A stretch of 34,465 nt of DNA from Hydrogenoanaerobacterium sp032017025 (lineage in GTDB: Bacteria > Bacillota > Clostridia > Oscillospirales > Ruminococcaceae), in contig NZ_DALZQO010000030.1 in assembly GCF_032017025.1 (NCBI RefSeq), positions 1 through 34,465 of the forward strand. The letters run 5' to 3'. Under the pieces are notes generated by a model, which saw only the letters and a list, made by a program, of their open reading frames with translations, ran no database searches and was not told the origin of the DNA. Position numbers and translations under genes: made by a program. Positions 15,180-24,893 of the stretch are shown one piece after another. Each line of letters starts with the position of its first letter. Position 1 is the stretch's first letter.

Positions 15180-15775
15180 TCATACTGGCTATAGTGAGTC
15201 TAATTTTAGGCGTAGCGTGCGGCCAGTGGCTGTTCTCGCAGAGCACCGTGGTGCTTCTTGATTCTGTGGCGGGTTACACCCTCAGCCTGTTGATGCTTTC
15301 GGTGGGTATAAGCGTGGGTGCCAATAAACTGATTTTTCGCAAGCTGCGCGAAAACAATCTTAAAATTCTGCTGATTCCGTTTGCTATTGTGGTGAGTTCG
15401 GTAATGGGCGGGTACATAACTGGGTTGATTTTTGGTATGGAGCCAAACGTGAGCATGGCAATTGCGTCGGGGCTGGGGTGGTACAGCCTTTCCGGCGTTA
15501 TGATGACCGAACTTGCGGGGGCCGAGATTGGTACAATCACCTTTCTTGCCAACGTATTCCGCGAGATACTCTCGTTTTTAATCATCCCAACAATTGCGAA
15601 GTACCTAAACCATTATGCGGCAATTGCACCCGCGGGTGCTACCAGTGAGGACACGACACTACCCATAATTATGAAATGCACCGATGAAGAGGTTGCTGTG
15701 GTGTCGGTAATCAACGGTGTGGTGTGTTCCATTATGGTGCCGTTTCTCATTGAAATTACCTTCCACATCGTATAG
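15176..15775 (+). CDS. LysO-family exporter, C-terminal part
   Basis: A 199-residue membrane protein with about five to six hydrophobic segments. It matches the C-terminal two thirds of LysO. The segment GLGWYSLSGVMMTELAG followed by IGTITFLANVFREI is the family hallmark, containing charged residues placed inside a membrane region. It overlaps the preceding gene by four bases, so the two chains are probably made together and form one transporter. No lysine riboswitch is recognised upstream. Other amino acids or analogues are possible substrates. Confidence 0.8.
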   Translation: MIILAIVSLILGVACGQWLFSQSTVVLLDSVAGYTLSLLMLSVGISVGANKLIFRKLRENNLKILLIPFAIVVSSVMGGYITGLIFGMEPNVSMAIASGLGWYSLSGVMMTELAGAEIGTITFLANVFREILSFLIIPTIAKYLNHYAAIAPAGATSEDTTLPIIMKCTDEEVAVVSVINGVVCSIMVPFLIEITFHIV

Positions 15776-15782
15776 CAGTCAG

Positions 15783-15809
15783 GCGGGGCGGTCAGAAAAT
15801 CCGCCCTGC
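15783..15809 (+). terminator. Hairpin after lysO
   Basis: GCGGGGCGG (15783-15791) pairs with CCGCCCTGC (15801-15809) with one G-U pair and a 9-nt loop, followed only by TTT. It sits 8 bp after the stop and is a plausible but weak terminator. Confidence 0.5.
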
Positions 15810-15836
15810 TTTGCGTGCCGGCATAAAAACAAATAA

Positions 15837-15865
15837 AAAAAGTGCCTGAAAAAGTTCAGACACTT
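15837..15865 (-). terminator. Hairpin with minus-strand T-run upstream of rpoB
   Basis: AAGTG-C-CTGAA pairs with TTCAG-A-CACTT around AAAG, with one mismatch. The A-run before it (about 15829-15838) becomes a T-run on the minus strand, so the signal points toward minus-strand transcription, although no minus gene lies nearby. Confidence 0.4.
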
Positions 15866-15955
15866 CGAATAGTTTGTAAATTGTATTGACTTCGTTTGTA
15901 AACTGGTAAAATGGACAAGCCACTAAAATATTTTTATCAAAAAAGGACAAAAATA

Positions 15956-15984
15956 TTGACTTTCCGCTGCAATCGTAATATAAT
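15956..15984 (+). promoter_or_regulatory. rpoBC promoter
   Basis: TTGACT (15956-15961) and TATAAT (15979-15984) are 17 bp apart, near consensus. The expected start near 15991 gives an AT-rich leader of about 160 nt with no clear hairpin. A second, poorer pair (TTGACT near 15886 with TAAAAT, 15-bp spacing) lies upstream. Confidence 0.75.
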
Positions 15985-16151
15985 AATAAAATGTATCATA
16001 ATGGCTACGTGTGCCATTAACACCAATTAGTATAACAGAAAGCAAAATAAAATTCAATACCATTGTGCAGAATTTTGCAGAATTTGTTGTTGATTTTTTG
16101 TAGGTTTTGCATAATTGGGTTGTAAATAGATTGAATGGAGTGAGCAAGCCT

Positions 16152-19100
16152 ATGGTGAATGTGAAAGATGTACATCTAGGAAAAAATGTTCGTAAGAGCT
16201 TTAGCCGGATCAATGAAGTTCTGGATATGCCAAACTTGATCGAGGTTCAAAAGAATTCTTATGCTTGGTTCCTGGAGGAAGGGCTGAAGGAAGTATTTCA
16301 GGATATTTCAGCAATCACCGATTACACCGGTAACCTCGTACTCGACTTTATCGACTACCGTCTGGACAGTACCCCGAAGTATTCGGTGGAAGAGTGCAAA
16401 GCGAGGGATGTAACCTACGCTGCACCGCTCCGTGTTCGCGCAAGTTTGCTTAACAAAGAAACCGGCGAGGTAAAAGAGCAGGATATTTTCATGGGTGATT
16501 TCCCGCTGATGACCGACAGCGGCACCTTTGTCATAAATGGTGCAGAGCGCGTCATTGTTTCCCAGTTGGTGCGTTCCCCAGGCGTGTACTATAGCATGAA
16601 CTACGACAAAACCGGTAAAAAGCTGTTTTCCGCTACCGTCATTCCAAACCGCGGTGCATGGCTGGAATACGAAACCGATTCCAACGACATCTTCTACGTT
16701 CGTATTGATAAAAACCGCAAAATTCCCATCACTACCTTTATTCGTGCCTTGCTCAAACTGGATGACGACAAATTGGGCGGCAGTGAGAACGGTCTGACTG
16801 ACCGCTACGGCTCTGATATGGAGATTTACGAGATTTTCGGCGAGGACGAGCGTCTTATAAAAACCATTCAGGATAAAGACAACACCAAAAACGGTGAGGA
16901 AGCATTGCTTGAAGTTTACCGCAAGCTGCGCCCGGGTGAGCCTCCAACGGTAGACAGTGCCGTAACCCATTTGCAGAACCTGTTCTTTGACCCGAGAAGA
17001 TATGACCTCTCCCGTGTGGGCAGATACAAATACAACAAAAAGCTTGGTATTGGCCAGCGTTTGGCAGGGCATGTAATTGCAGAGCCTATCGTCAACCCAA
17101 TGACCGGCGAGTTGCTCGCAGAACCCGGCGCTGTACTCAACTACGATGAGGCAATGGCGGTTGAGGCGGCAGGTGTTTCTCGTGCGATTATTACCGTGGA
17201 TGGAGTCAATGTTCTTATTTTATCCAACGGTATGGTAGATATTAAAAATTATGTGTCATTTGACTGCACAGAATTTGGAATTAATGAAAAAGTTCGTTTC
17301 TGCGTGCTGAAAGAGCTGCTTGAAAACAACGAGAGTGAGAGCGACCTCAAGGAAGCGATCAAAGCAAACGTTGACAAGCTGATTCCCAAACACATCATCA
17401 AAGACGATATGTTCGCCTCCATCAACTATATCAACAACCTCTGCCATGAGGTTGGCAATACCGACGATATTGACCATCTCGGCAACAGAAGAATCCGCTC
17501 GGTGGGTGAGCTGTTGCAGAACCAGTTCCGTATTGGCTTCTCCCGAATGGAGCGAGTGGTTCGTGAGAGAATGACCATTCAGGCACAGGATATGGATGTA
17601 ATCACCCCGCAGGCACTGGTCAACATTCGTCCTGTTGTGGCGTCAATCAAAGAGTTCTTTGGTTCTTCGCCTCTTTCGCAGTTTATGGATCAGACCAACC
17701 CGCTGGCTGAGCTTACCCATAAGAGACGTCTTTCCGCGCTGGGCCCCGGCGGTCTGTCCCGTGATCGTGCAGGCTTTGAGGTTCGTGACGTTCACTACAG
17801 CCATTACGGCCGTATGTGCCCGATTGAGACCCCAGAGGGACCGAACATCGGTTTGATCTCTTACCTTGCAACCTTTGCACGCATCAACGAATATGGCTTT
17901 ATCGAGGCTCCTTACCGTCGGGTAGACAAAGCAACCGGCGTTGTTACAGACGAGGTTGTTTACATGACTGCTGATGTGGAGGATAACTTCTACGTTGCAC
18001 AGGCGAACGAGCCGCTCGATGAGATGGGCCGTTTTGAGCGTGAACGCGTAACGGGACGTTTTCGCGATGAGATTCTTGAGATTGAGCGCGAAAAAGTAGA
18101 TTACATGGACGTGTCGCCGCGAATGGTTGTTTCTGTTGCAACCTCCATGATTCCGTTCCTTGAAAATGATGACGCAAACCGTGCGCTGATGGGCTCTAAC
18201 ATGCAGCGCCAGGCAGTTCCTCTAATGAAAACCGATTCCCCAATTGTTGGTACCGGTATGGAATACAAAGCAGCGGTCGATTCCGGCGTTGCGGTTGTTT
18301 CAAAGCACTCCGGTGTGGTGGAAAAGGTTTCTGCCAACGAGATTGTAATTAAAACAGATGAAGGCGATTTGGAAACCTATCGACTCATTAAATTTATGCG
18401 TTCCAACCAGAGCACCTGTATTAACCAGCGCCCCATCGTCAACAAAGGCGAGCGCATCACGAAGGGGCAGGTGATTGCCGATGGCCCTGCCACCAGCAAC
18501 GGCGAGATTTCGCTCGGCAAAAATGCTCTCATCGGCTTTATGACATGGGAAGGTTACAACTACGAGGATGCGGTTCTCATCAACGAGAAGATCGTTCGCG
18601 ACGATGTATACACCTCTATCCATATGGAGGAGTATGAGGTTGAAGCGCGCGACACCAAGCTCGGCCCCGAGGAAATTACCCGCGACATTCCCAACGTTGC
18701 CGACGATGCACTGCGTGAGCTTGACGAGCGCGGTATCATCCGCATTGGTGCCGAGGTCAGAGCCGGAGATATTCTGGTTGGCAAGGTTACACCGAAGGGC
18801 GAAACCGAGCTGACTGCTGAGGAGCGCCTGCTCCGCGCGATCTTCGGTGAGAAGGCGAGAGAGGTCAGAGACACCTCCCTGCGTGTACCGCATGGTGAAT
18901 ATGGTACTATCGTAGATATCAAAGTATTTACCCGCGAGAATTGCGACGAGCTGTCTCCGGGTGTCAATATGGTTGTTCGCTGCTACATCGCACAGAAGCG
19001 TAAAATCTCTGTGGGAGATAAGATGGCGGGCCGTCACGGCAACAAGGGTGTTGTTTCGCGCATTCTCCCGCAGGAAGATATGCCGTTCCTGCCGGATGGT

Positions 19101-19919
19101 ACACCGCTTGATATTGTACTGAACCCTCTGGGCGTACCTTCGCGTATGAACATCGGACAGGTGCTTGAGGTAAACCTCGGCCGTGCGGCGGCAGCTCTGG
19201 GCTGGAAGGTCGCAACCCCTGTCTTCGACGGCGCACACGAGGAAGATATCCGTGAGCTGTTTAAAATGGCGAACCTGCCCGAAGACGGTAAAATTACACT
19301 GTACGACGGCAGAACAGGCGAGAAGTTCGACAGCCCGGTTACCGTTGGCTATATGTACTACCTCAAGCTCCATCACTTGGTTGATGATAAGATCCATGCC
19401 CGTTCCACCGGCCCATACTCGCTGGTTACCCAGCAGCCTCTGGGTGGTAAAGCCCAGTTCGGCGGCCAGCGTTTTGGTGAGATGGAGGTTTGGGCACTTG
19501 AGGCTTACGGCGCTGCTTACACCCTGCAAGAGATTCTGACCGTTAAGTCGGATGACGTTGTGGGACGTGTCAAGGCGTTTGAGGCGATTGTGAAGGGTCA
19601 CAACATTCCGAAGTCCGGCATCCCTGAATCCTTCAAGGTTTTGATCAAGGAGATTCAGTCCCTTGGTTTGGATATCAAGGTGCTTGACAAGAACGACCAG
19701 GAAATTGATCTGAAGCAAACCTTTGACGACGATGACGATGTTGGGCTGCCGAGGATTGGTGACGACTCCGCGATGGATCTGGAATACATCAAGGATGAGG
19801 AAGAGATAGGCGAGAATTATCAGACAGAGGATGTTGAAGTTGACGAGACAGAGTCAATTTTTGACGCTGACGTAGCGTTTAACCTGGATGATGATGACTT
19901 GTTTGACGATAAATTATAA
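16152..19919 (+). CDS. rpoB: DNA-directed RNA polymerase subunit beta
   Basis: A 1255-residue core RNA polymerase subunit. The rifampicin pocket reads LSQFMDQTNPLAEL followed by HKRRLSALGPGG, with the usual sensitive residues (D in FMDQ, H before KRR, S in RLSAL). Later motifs include PIETPEGPNIGLI, GDKMAGRHGNKG and the C-terminal GGQRFGEMEVWALEAYGA. The tail is strongly acidic (about the last 70 residues, ending in DDDDLFDDKL). The start ATG at 16152 has GGAGTGAG upstream. rpoC follows 18 bp later. The usual rplJ-rplL genes are not upstream; instead there is a dedicated promoter after lysO. Confidence 0.97.
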   Translation: MVNVKDVHLGKNVRKSFSRINEVLDMPNLIEVQKNSYAWFLEEGLKEVFQDISAITDYTGNLVLDFIDYRLDSTPKYSVEECKARDVTYAAPLRVRASLLNKETGEVKEQDIFMGDFPLMTDSGTFVINGAERVIVSQLVRSPGVYYSMNYDKTGKKLFSATVIPNRGAWLEYETDSNDIFYVRIDKNRKIPITTFIRALLKLDDDKLGGSENGLTDRYGSDMEIYEIFGEDERLIKTIQDKDNTKNGEEALLEVYRKLRPGEPPTVDSAVTHLQNLFFDPRRYDLSRVGRYKYNKKLGIGQRLAGHVIAEPIVNPMTGELLAEPGAVLNYDEAMAVEAAGVSRAIITVDGVNVLILSNGMVDIKNYVSFDCTEFGINEKVRFCVLKELLENNESESDLKEAIKANVDKLIPKHIIKDDMFASINYINNLCHEVGNTDDIDHLGNRRIRSVGELLQNQFRIGFSRMERVVRERMTIQAQDMDVITPQALVNIRPVVASIKEFFGSSPLSQFMDQTNPLAELTHKRRLSALGPGGLSRDRAGFEVRDVHYSHYGRMCPIETPEGPNIGLISYLATFARINEYGFIEAPYRRVDKATGVVTDEVVYMTADVEDNFYVAQANEPLDEMGRFERERVTGRFRDEILEIEREKVDYMDVSPRMVVSVATSMIPFLENDDANRALMGSNMQRQAVPLMKTDSPIVGTGMEYKAAVDSGVAVVSKHSGVVEKVSANEIVIKTDEGDLETYRLIKFMRSNQSTCINQRPIVNKGERITKGQVIADGPATSNGEISLGKNALIGFMTWEGYNYEDAVLINEKIVRDDVYTSIHMEEYEVEARDTKLGPEEITRDIPNVADDALRELDERGIIRIGAEVRAGDILVGKVTPKGETELTAEERLLRAIFGEKAREVRDTSLRVPHGEYGTIVDIKVFTRENCDELSPGVNMVVRCYIAQKRKISVGDKMAGRHGNKGVVSRILPQEDMPFLPDGTPLDIVLNPLGVPSRMNIGQVLEVNLGRAAAALGWKVATPVFDGAHEEDIRELFKMANLPEDGKITLYDGRTGEKFDSPVTVGYMYYLKLHHLVDDKIHARSTGPYSLVTQQPLGGKAQFGGQRFGEMEVWALEAYGAAYTLQEILTVKSDDVVGRVKAFEAIVKGHNIPKSGIPESFKVLIKEIQSLGLDIKVLDKNDQEIDLKQTFDDDDDVGLPRIGDDSAMDLEYIKDEEEIGENYQTEDVEVDETESIFDADVAFNLDDDDLFDDKL

Positions 19920-19937
19920 GGGAAGAAGGGGTCGTAA

Positions 19938-22900
19938 TTGGAATTTAATGTATTCGAGTCAATTAAGATCGGTCTTGCCTCACCGGAGCAGATCAGAGAA
20001 TGGTCTTACGGTGCAGTCGAGAAGCCGGAAACGATCAACTATCGTACACTAAAGCCAGAGCGTGACGGCCTTTTCTGTGAACGCATTTTTGGTCCGCAAA
20101 AGGACTGGGAGTGTAATTGCGGTAAATACAAACGTTTGCGCTATAAAGGTAAAATCTGTGACCGTTGCGGCGTTGAGGTAACACGCTCCAAGGTCAGACG
20201 TGAAAGAATGGGACACATTGAGCTTGCTGCTCCTGTGTCACACATCTGGTATTTCAAGGGTATCCCATCCAGAATGGGTCTGCTGCTTGATCTTTCCCCC
20301 CGTCTGCTGGAGAAAGTGCTGTACTTTGCATCGTACATTGTCATTGACCATGGCTCTACTCCGCTTGAGAATAAGCAGCTGCTTTCTGAAAAAGAGTACA
20401 GAGACATGCGTGAAAAATATGAAGATGAATTTGTTGCAGGTATTGGTGCCGAAGCGGTCAAAGACCTGCTTCGCTCCATCAACCTCGACACCCTGTATGA
20501 GGAGCTTCGTGAGGAGCTGGATGCAGCATCCGGTCAGAAAAAAATTCGTATTCTCAAACGTCTCGAGGTAGTCGAGGCGTTCAAAAAGAGCGGCAACAAG
20601 CCGGAGTGGATGATCCTGGACGTGGTTCCCGTAATCCCGCCGGACATCCGCCCGATGGTACAGCTGGACGGCGGTCGTTTTGCGACCTCTGACCTCAACG
20701 ACCTGTACCGCCGTGTCATCAACCGCAACAACCGTCTAAAAAGGCTGTTGGAGCTCGGTGCGCCCGATATCATTGTGCGCAACGAGAAGCGTATGCTGCA
20801 AGAGGCGGTTGACGCACTGATCGATAATGGCAGACGCGGCAGACCGGTTACCGGCCCGAACAACCGCCCGCTGAAATCGCTTTCCGATATGCTCAAGGGT
20901 AAACAGGGACGTTTTCGTCAGAACCTGCTCGGTAAACGTGTTGACTACTCCGGACGTTCGGTTATCGTCGTTGGTCCCGAGCTGAAGATGTACCAGTGCG
21001 GTCTGCCCAAAGAGATGGCACTTGAGCTGTTTAAGCCGTTTGTTATGAAGCGTCTGGTAGATACCGGCGCTGCGACCAACATCAAAAACGCCAGAAAAAT
21101 GGTGGAGCGTGCAAGAAGCGAGGTATGGGATGCTCTTGATATCGTAATCAAGGATCACCCTGTCCTCCTCAACCGTGCGCCGACCCTGCATAGACTTGGC
21201 ATTCAGGCGTTCGAGCCTATTCTTGTCGAGGGCCGCGCACTCAAGCTTCATCCACTGGTTTGTACCGCATACAACGCGGACTTTGACGGTGACCAGATGG
21301 CTGTTCACGTTCCTCTGTCCGCAGAGGCGCAGGCTGAGGCACGTTTCCTTATGCTTGCTGCAAACANNNNNNNNNNGCAAACAACCTGCTCAAGCCTTCT
21401 GACGGTCGTCCGGTTGCGGTTCCCACACAGGATATGGTGCTGGGTTCGTACTACCTCACGCTCGTAAAAGACGGAGAGATTGGCACCGGAAAGGTGTTCC
21501 GTGACGTCAACGAGGCACTGATGGCTTATCAGGAGGGTGTGGTTGGTCTGCATGCGCCTGTTAAGATTAGAATGAGCAAAGAAGTTGGGGGCAAAACGTT
21601 AACACAACTGGTAGACTGCACGGTCGGTCGTGTTATTTTCAACCAGCCGATTCCGCAGGATTTGGGCTATGTGGACAGAAGCAAGCCCGAGAACCTGTTT
21701 CGGCTCGAGATCGAGTTCCTTGCCGGTAAAAAGCAGCTTGGCGATATTATCGACCGCTGCATTAGGGTTCATGGCACTGCGCTCACCGCAGAGGTGCTGG
21801 ACAAGATCAAGGCACAGGGCTACAAATATTCTACTAAGAGCGCCATCACGGTCGCAGTAGTGGATGCGGTGATACCTCCGCAGAAAAAAGAAATGCTTGA
21901 TCAAGCGGATGAAAAAATCCTCAAGATCATCAAGCAGTATAAACGCGGCCTTATTTCCAACGATGAGCGTTATGCGCTGATTATTAAAACATGGAATGAA
22001 ACCGCTGAGAGCGTTGCAAACGCACTGAAAGACAACCTTGATCGATACAACCCCATCTTTATGATGGCAGACTCCGGTGCGCGTGGTAGTATGAATCAGA
22101 TTCGTCAGCTCGCGGGCATGCGCGGACTTATTGCAAACACCTCCGGTAAGGCAATCGAGATTCCTATCCGTGCGAACTATCGTGAAGGTCTTAATATTTT
22201 GGAATACTTTATCTCCTCTCGTGGTGCACGTAAAGGTCTTGCCGATACCGCACTGCGTACGGCTGACTCCGGTTACCTTACCAGACGTCTGGTTGACGTT
22301 TCACAGGATGTTATTATCCGTCAGGAGGATTGCGGCACCCGTGAGGGTATCGTGGTCTGTGACATCAAGGACGGTACCGAGATGATTGAGCCGATGAGCG
22401 AGCGTCTGATGGGCCGTTACGCGGTTGATGATGTTATGGACCCGGCAACGGGTGAACTGCTCGTATCCAAAGATAAGATGATGAATGAGGCTGATGCGAA
22501 GAAGGTTATCGACGCGGGCATTACTCATCTTACGATTCGTACCGTGCTGAACTGCGATTGCAAACACGGCGTCTGTGCAAGATGCTACGGTGATAACCTT
22601 GCAAACGGCAAGGTGGTTGCAGTGGGCGAGGCAGTCGGTGTTATTGCGGCGCAGTCCATCGGTGAGCCGGGCACACAGCTTACCATGCGTACTTTCCATA
22701 CGGGCGGTATTGCGTCGGCTGACGATATCACACAAGGTCTTCCGCGTGTTGAAGAGCTGTTTGAGGCAAGAAAGCCAAAATCGCAGGCGATCATCAGCAA
22801 AACCAGTGGTGAAGTCAGAATGCAGGAGATTAAACGCAACAACCATGTGGTTGTGTTTAGTAAAGATGCCGTTGAGGAAGAAGCCTATATGATTCCTTAC

Positions 22901-23524
22901 GGCTCCAGACTCAGAGTGCACGAGGGCGACATCATTGAAGCAGGCGATATGATTACCGAGGGTTCGGTCAACCCGCATGATGTACTCGCAATCAAAGGCT
23001 ATCTTGCGGTGCAGGATTACCTTATTCAAGAGGTACAGCGCGTTTACCGCCTGCAGGGTGTTGATATCAACGATAAGCATATCGAGGTTATCGTTCGCCA
23101 GATGATGAAGAAGGTTCGCGTGGAAGAGCCGGGCAGCACCAATATGCTCACCGGTTCTCTGGTGGATAAAGGCGAGTTTGTTGCAGAAAACAAAGCGATT
23201 CGTGAACGTATCGCAGCGGGTGAAGAGGGGCTAACCGCGGCTACTTGCTCTGCAGTGCTGATGGGTATTACCAAGGCTTCTCTGGCAACCGACAGCTTCT
23301 TGTCTGCAGCATCCTTCCAGGAGACCACAAGAGTGCTCACCGAGGCTGCAATCAAAGGCAAGGTCGATCCTCTGCTTGGCCTTAAAGAGAACGTCATCAT
23401 CGGTAAGCTGCTGCCTTGCGGCACCGGTATGAACTGCTACACCAATGTTGACGTGGTTCCTGCGACGGCACAAAACAGCTCTGTTGCAGAACTTGTGAAC
23501 AATGCTGTGGGCGTAGCACAATAA
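19938..23524 (+). CDS. rpoC: DNA-directed RNA polymerase subunit beta' (interrupted by an N-run)
   Basis: This subunit carries the polymerase active site. Motifs in order: N-terminal zinc site CNCGKYKRLRYKGKICDRCG, active-site NADFDGDQMAVH, the bridge-helix/trigger-loop region SSRGARKGLADTALRTADSG, the second zinc site NCDCKHGVCARCYG, and GEPGTQLTMRTFHTGG. A TTG start at 19938 follows GAAGAAGGGG. Ten Ns at 21367-21376 put the two halves in different frames. The 7 bases GCAAACA occur on both sides; removing the Ns and one copy gives ...LAANNLLKPSDG in one frame and 1189 residues. The gene is therefore probably intact. Confidence 0.96.
21360..21383. other. Assembly join with overlapping contig ends (in rpoC)
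   Basis: GCAAACA at 21360-21366, ten Ns, then GCAAACA again at 21377-21383. Collapsing the Ns and one repeat removes 17 bases, restores the rpoC frame and yields the expected conserved protein sequence. The gap length of ten is a placeholder. Confidence 0.85.
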
Positions 23525-23592
23525 AACAAATGGTAATTCATAGGCTTAAACAGAATATTGTTCAAAAATTTTGCTGAAGTGCAGAATAACTC

Positions 23593-23622
23593 TTGACAAT
23601 GTTGACCGTTGAATGATAAAAT
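23593..23622 (+). promoter_or_regulatory. Promoter upstream of rpsL
   Basis: TTGACA (23593-23598) and TAAAAT (23617-23622) are 18 bp apart. It lies 69 bp after the rpoC stop and 131 bp before rpsL. It would give the ribosomal protein and elongation factor genes their own start in addition to read-through from rpoC. Confidence 0.6.
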
Positions 23623-23653
23623 ATTTAATTGGTAAGGCCTGAGTATACCTTAA

Positions 23654-23679
23654 AAAGGGGCCGGCAAGACGGCCCCTTT
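23654..23679 (+). terminator. Terminator-like hairpin in the rpsL leader
   Basis: AAAGGGGCCG (23654-23663) pairs perfectly with CGGCCCCTTT (23670-23679) around GCAAGA. The following sequence has scattered Ts only (CCATTTTGTTATT). A small TAAGG/CCTTA pair (about 23633-23652) sits just before it. It either ends the rpoBC transcript or attenuates rpsL; position downstream of the 23593 promoter allows both. Confidence 0.65.
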
Positions 23680-23752
23680 CCATTTTGTTATTAAGAGCGT
23701 GCGCTTTGGCTCATGCTTCTAATATAAATATTTTTTTGCAAGGAGGTGCAAT

Positions 23753-24178
23753 ATGCCAACCTTTAACCAATTAGTCCGCAAAGGCAGAGAGGTTGTTGAG
23801 AAGAATTCCACTGCTCCTGCTCTCTTGAAGGGATGGAACTCCAAGAAAAGAGTTGCAATCGAACAGAACTCTCCTCAAAAAAGAGGTGTGTGTACTGCAA
23901 TCAGAACATCTACACCGAAAAAACCGAACTCCGCGCTTAGAAAAGTTGCAAGGGTAAGACTTACAAACGGAATCGAAGCAACAGCTTATATTCCCGGTAT
24001 CGGTCACAACCTGCAAGAGCATAGCGTTGTGCTGATCCGTGGTGGACGTGTTAAGGACCTTCCCGGTGTTCGTTACCACATCATCCGTGGTACTCTCGAT
24101 GCTCAAGGCGTTGCGAAGAGAATGCAGTCTAGATCCAAATACGGTGCAAAACGTCCAAAGGCTGGTGCATCGAAGTAA
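23753..24178 (+). CDS. rpsL: 30S ribosomal protein S12
   Basis: A 141-residue ribosomal protein at the decoding centre. The conserved TPKKPNSALRKVARV and GGRVKDLPGVRYH loops are present; the lysines where streptomycin-resistance substitutions occur (KKPNS and VKDLPG) are wild type. The start ATG at 23753 has the full AAGGAGGTG site. The basic C-terminal tail is normal. It opens the rpsL-rpsG-fusA-tuf series. No ribosomal protein L7Ae-like gene lies between rpoC and rpsL, unlike in Bacillus. Confidence 0.97.
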   Translation: MPTFNQLVRKGREVVEKNSTAPALLKGWNSKKRVAIEQNSPQKRGVCTAIRTSTPKKPNSALRKVARVRLTNGIEATAYIPGIGHNLQEHSVVLIRGGRVKDLPGVRYHIIRGTLDAQGVAKRMQSRSKYGAKRPKAGASK

Positions 24179-24320
24179 TAAAACCCCTAACTTTTGCTAA
24201 TAATAGCAACTGCTGGTGCAGTATGTTTATATATATTATAAATGTCTCTGCATTGGCACAAACGGGAGTTTTGTCACTTTCGAGTACCGATGAATTCATT
24301 ATGTGAAGGAGGGAAGCGAA

Positions 24321-24791
24321 GTGCCAAGAAGAGGTCGTATAGCAAAACGTGATGTTTTGCCAGATCCGCTGTACAATTCCAAGTTGGTTACTCGTTTAAT
24401 CAACAACGTTATGTATGATGGTAAAAAAGGTGTGTCGCAGAAGATTGTCTACGGCGCATTCGATATCATCAAGGAGAAAACAGGCAGAGATCCTTTAGAG
24501 GTTTTCGAAGAAGCAATGGAGAGCGTAATGCCTCTGTTAGAGGTTAAAGCCCGCCGTGTTGGTGGTGCTACCTACCAGGTTCCTATGGAAGTAAGACCTG
24601 ACAGAAAGCAGACTTTGGGTTTGCGCTGGATTACCACTTATTCCAGAAACCGTTCGGAAAGAACCATGAGGGAAAGACTTGCCGGTGAATTGATGGATGC
24701 CATTAACGGACAGGGCGGAGCGTTCAAAAAACGTGAAGACACTCATAAAATGGCAGAGGCTAACAAAGCTTTTGCACATTACAGATGGTAA
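24321..24791 (+). CDS. rpsG: 30S ribosomal protein S7
   Basis: A 156-residue protein that nucleates the head of the small subunit by binding 16S rRNA. Start is a GTG at 24321 with AAGGAGGG 7 nt upstream, giving the standard MPRRGRIAKRDVLPDPLYNS opening and standard length. An in-frame GTG at 24303 lies before the ribosome binding site and is rejected. Other conserved parts are VKARRVGGATYQVPMEVR and the C-terminal HKMAEANKAFAHYRW. It is followed by fusA after about 100 bp. Confidence 0.97.
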   Translation: MPRRGRIAKRDVLPDPLYNSKLVTRLINNVMYDGKKGVSQKIVYGAFDIIKEKTGRDPLEVFEEAMESVMPLLEVKARRVGGATYQVPMEVRPDRKQTLGLRWITTYSRNRSERTMRERLAGELMDAINGQGGAFKKREDTHKMAEANKAFAHYRW

Positions 24792-24893
24792 TTCGTTTAC
24801 ACATGGTTACGGGTGCGGTGCGAAGCAGTTCGCCCGCGCAGCGTAACAGGCAAATAGCGCGAGATATTTTCGTATTTATTTAAGGAGGACAAT

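Noticed and set aside
18300..19718. Long minus-strand frame (472 codons) opposite rpoB
   Set aside because: Antisense shadow of strongly conserved rpoB codons; no ribosome binding site or known domain. The same applies to the 370-codon frame opposite fusA (25800-26912).
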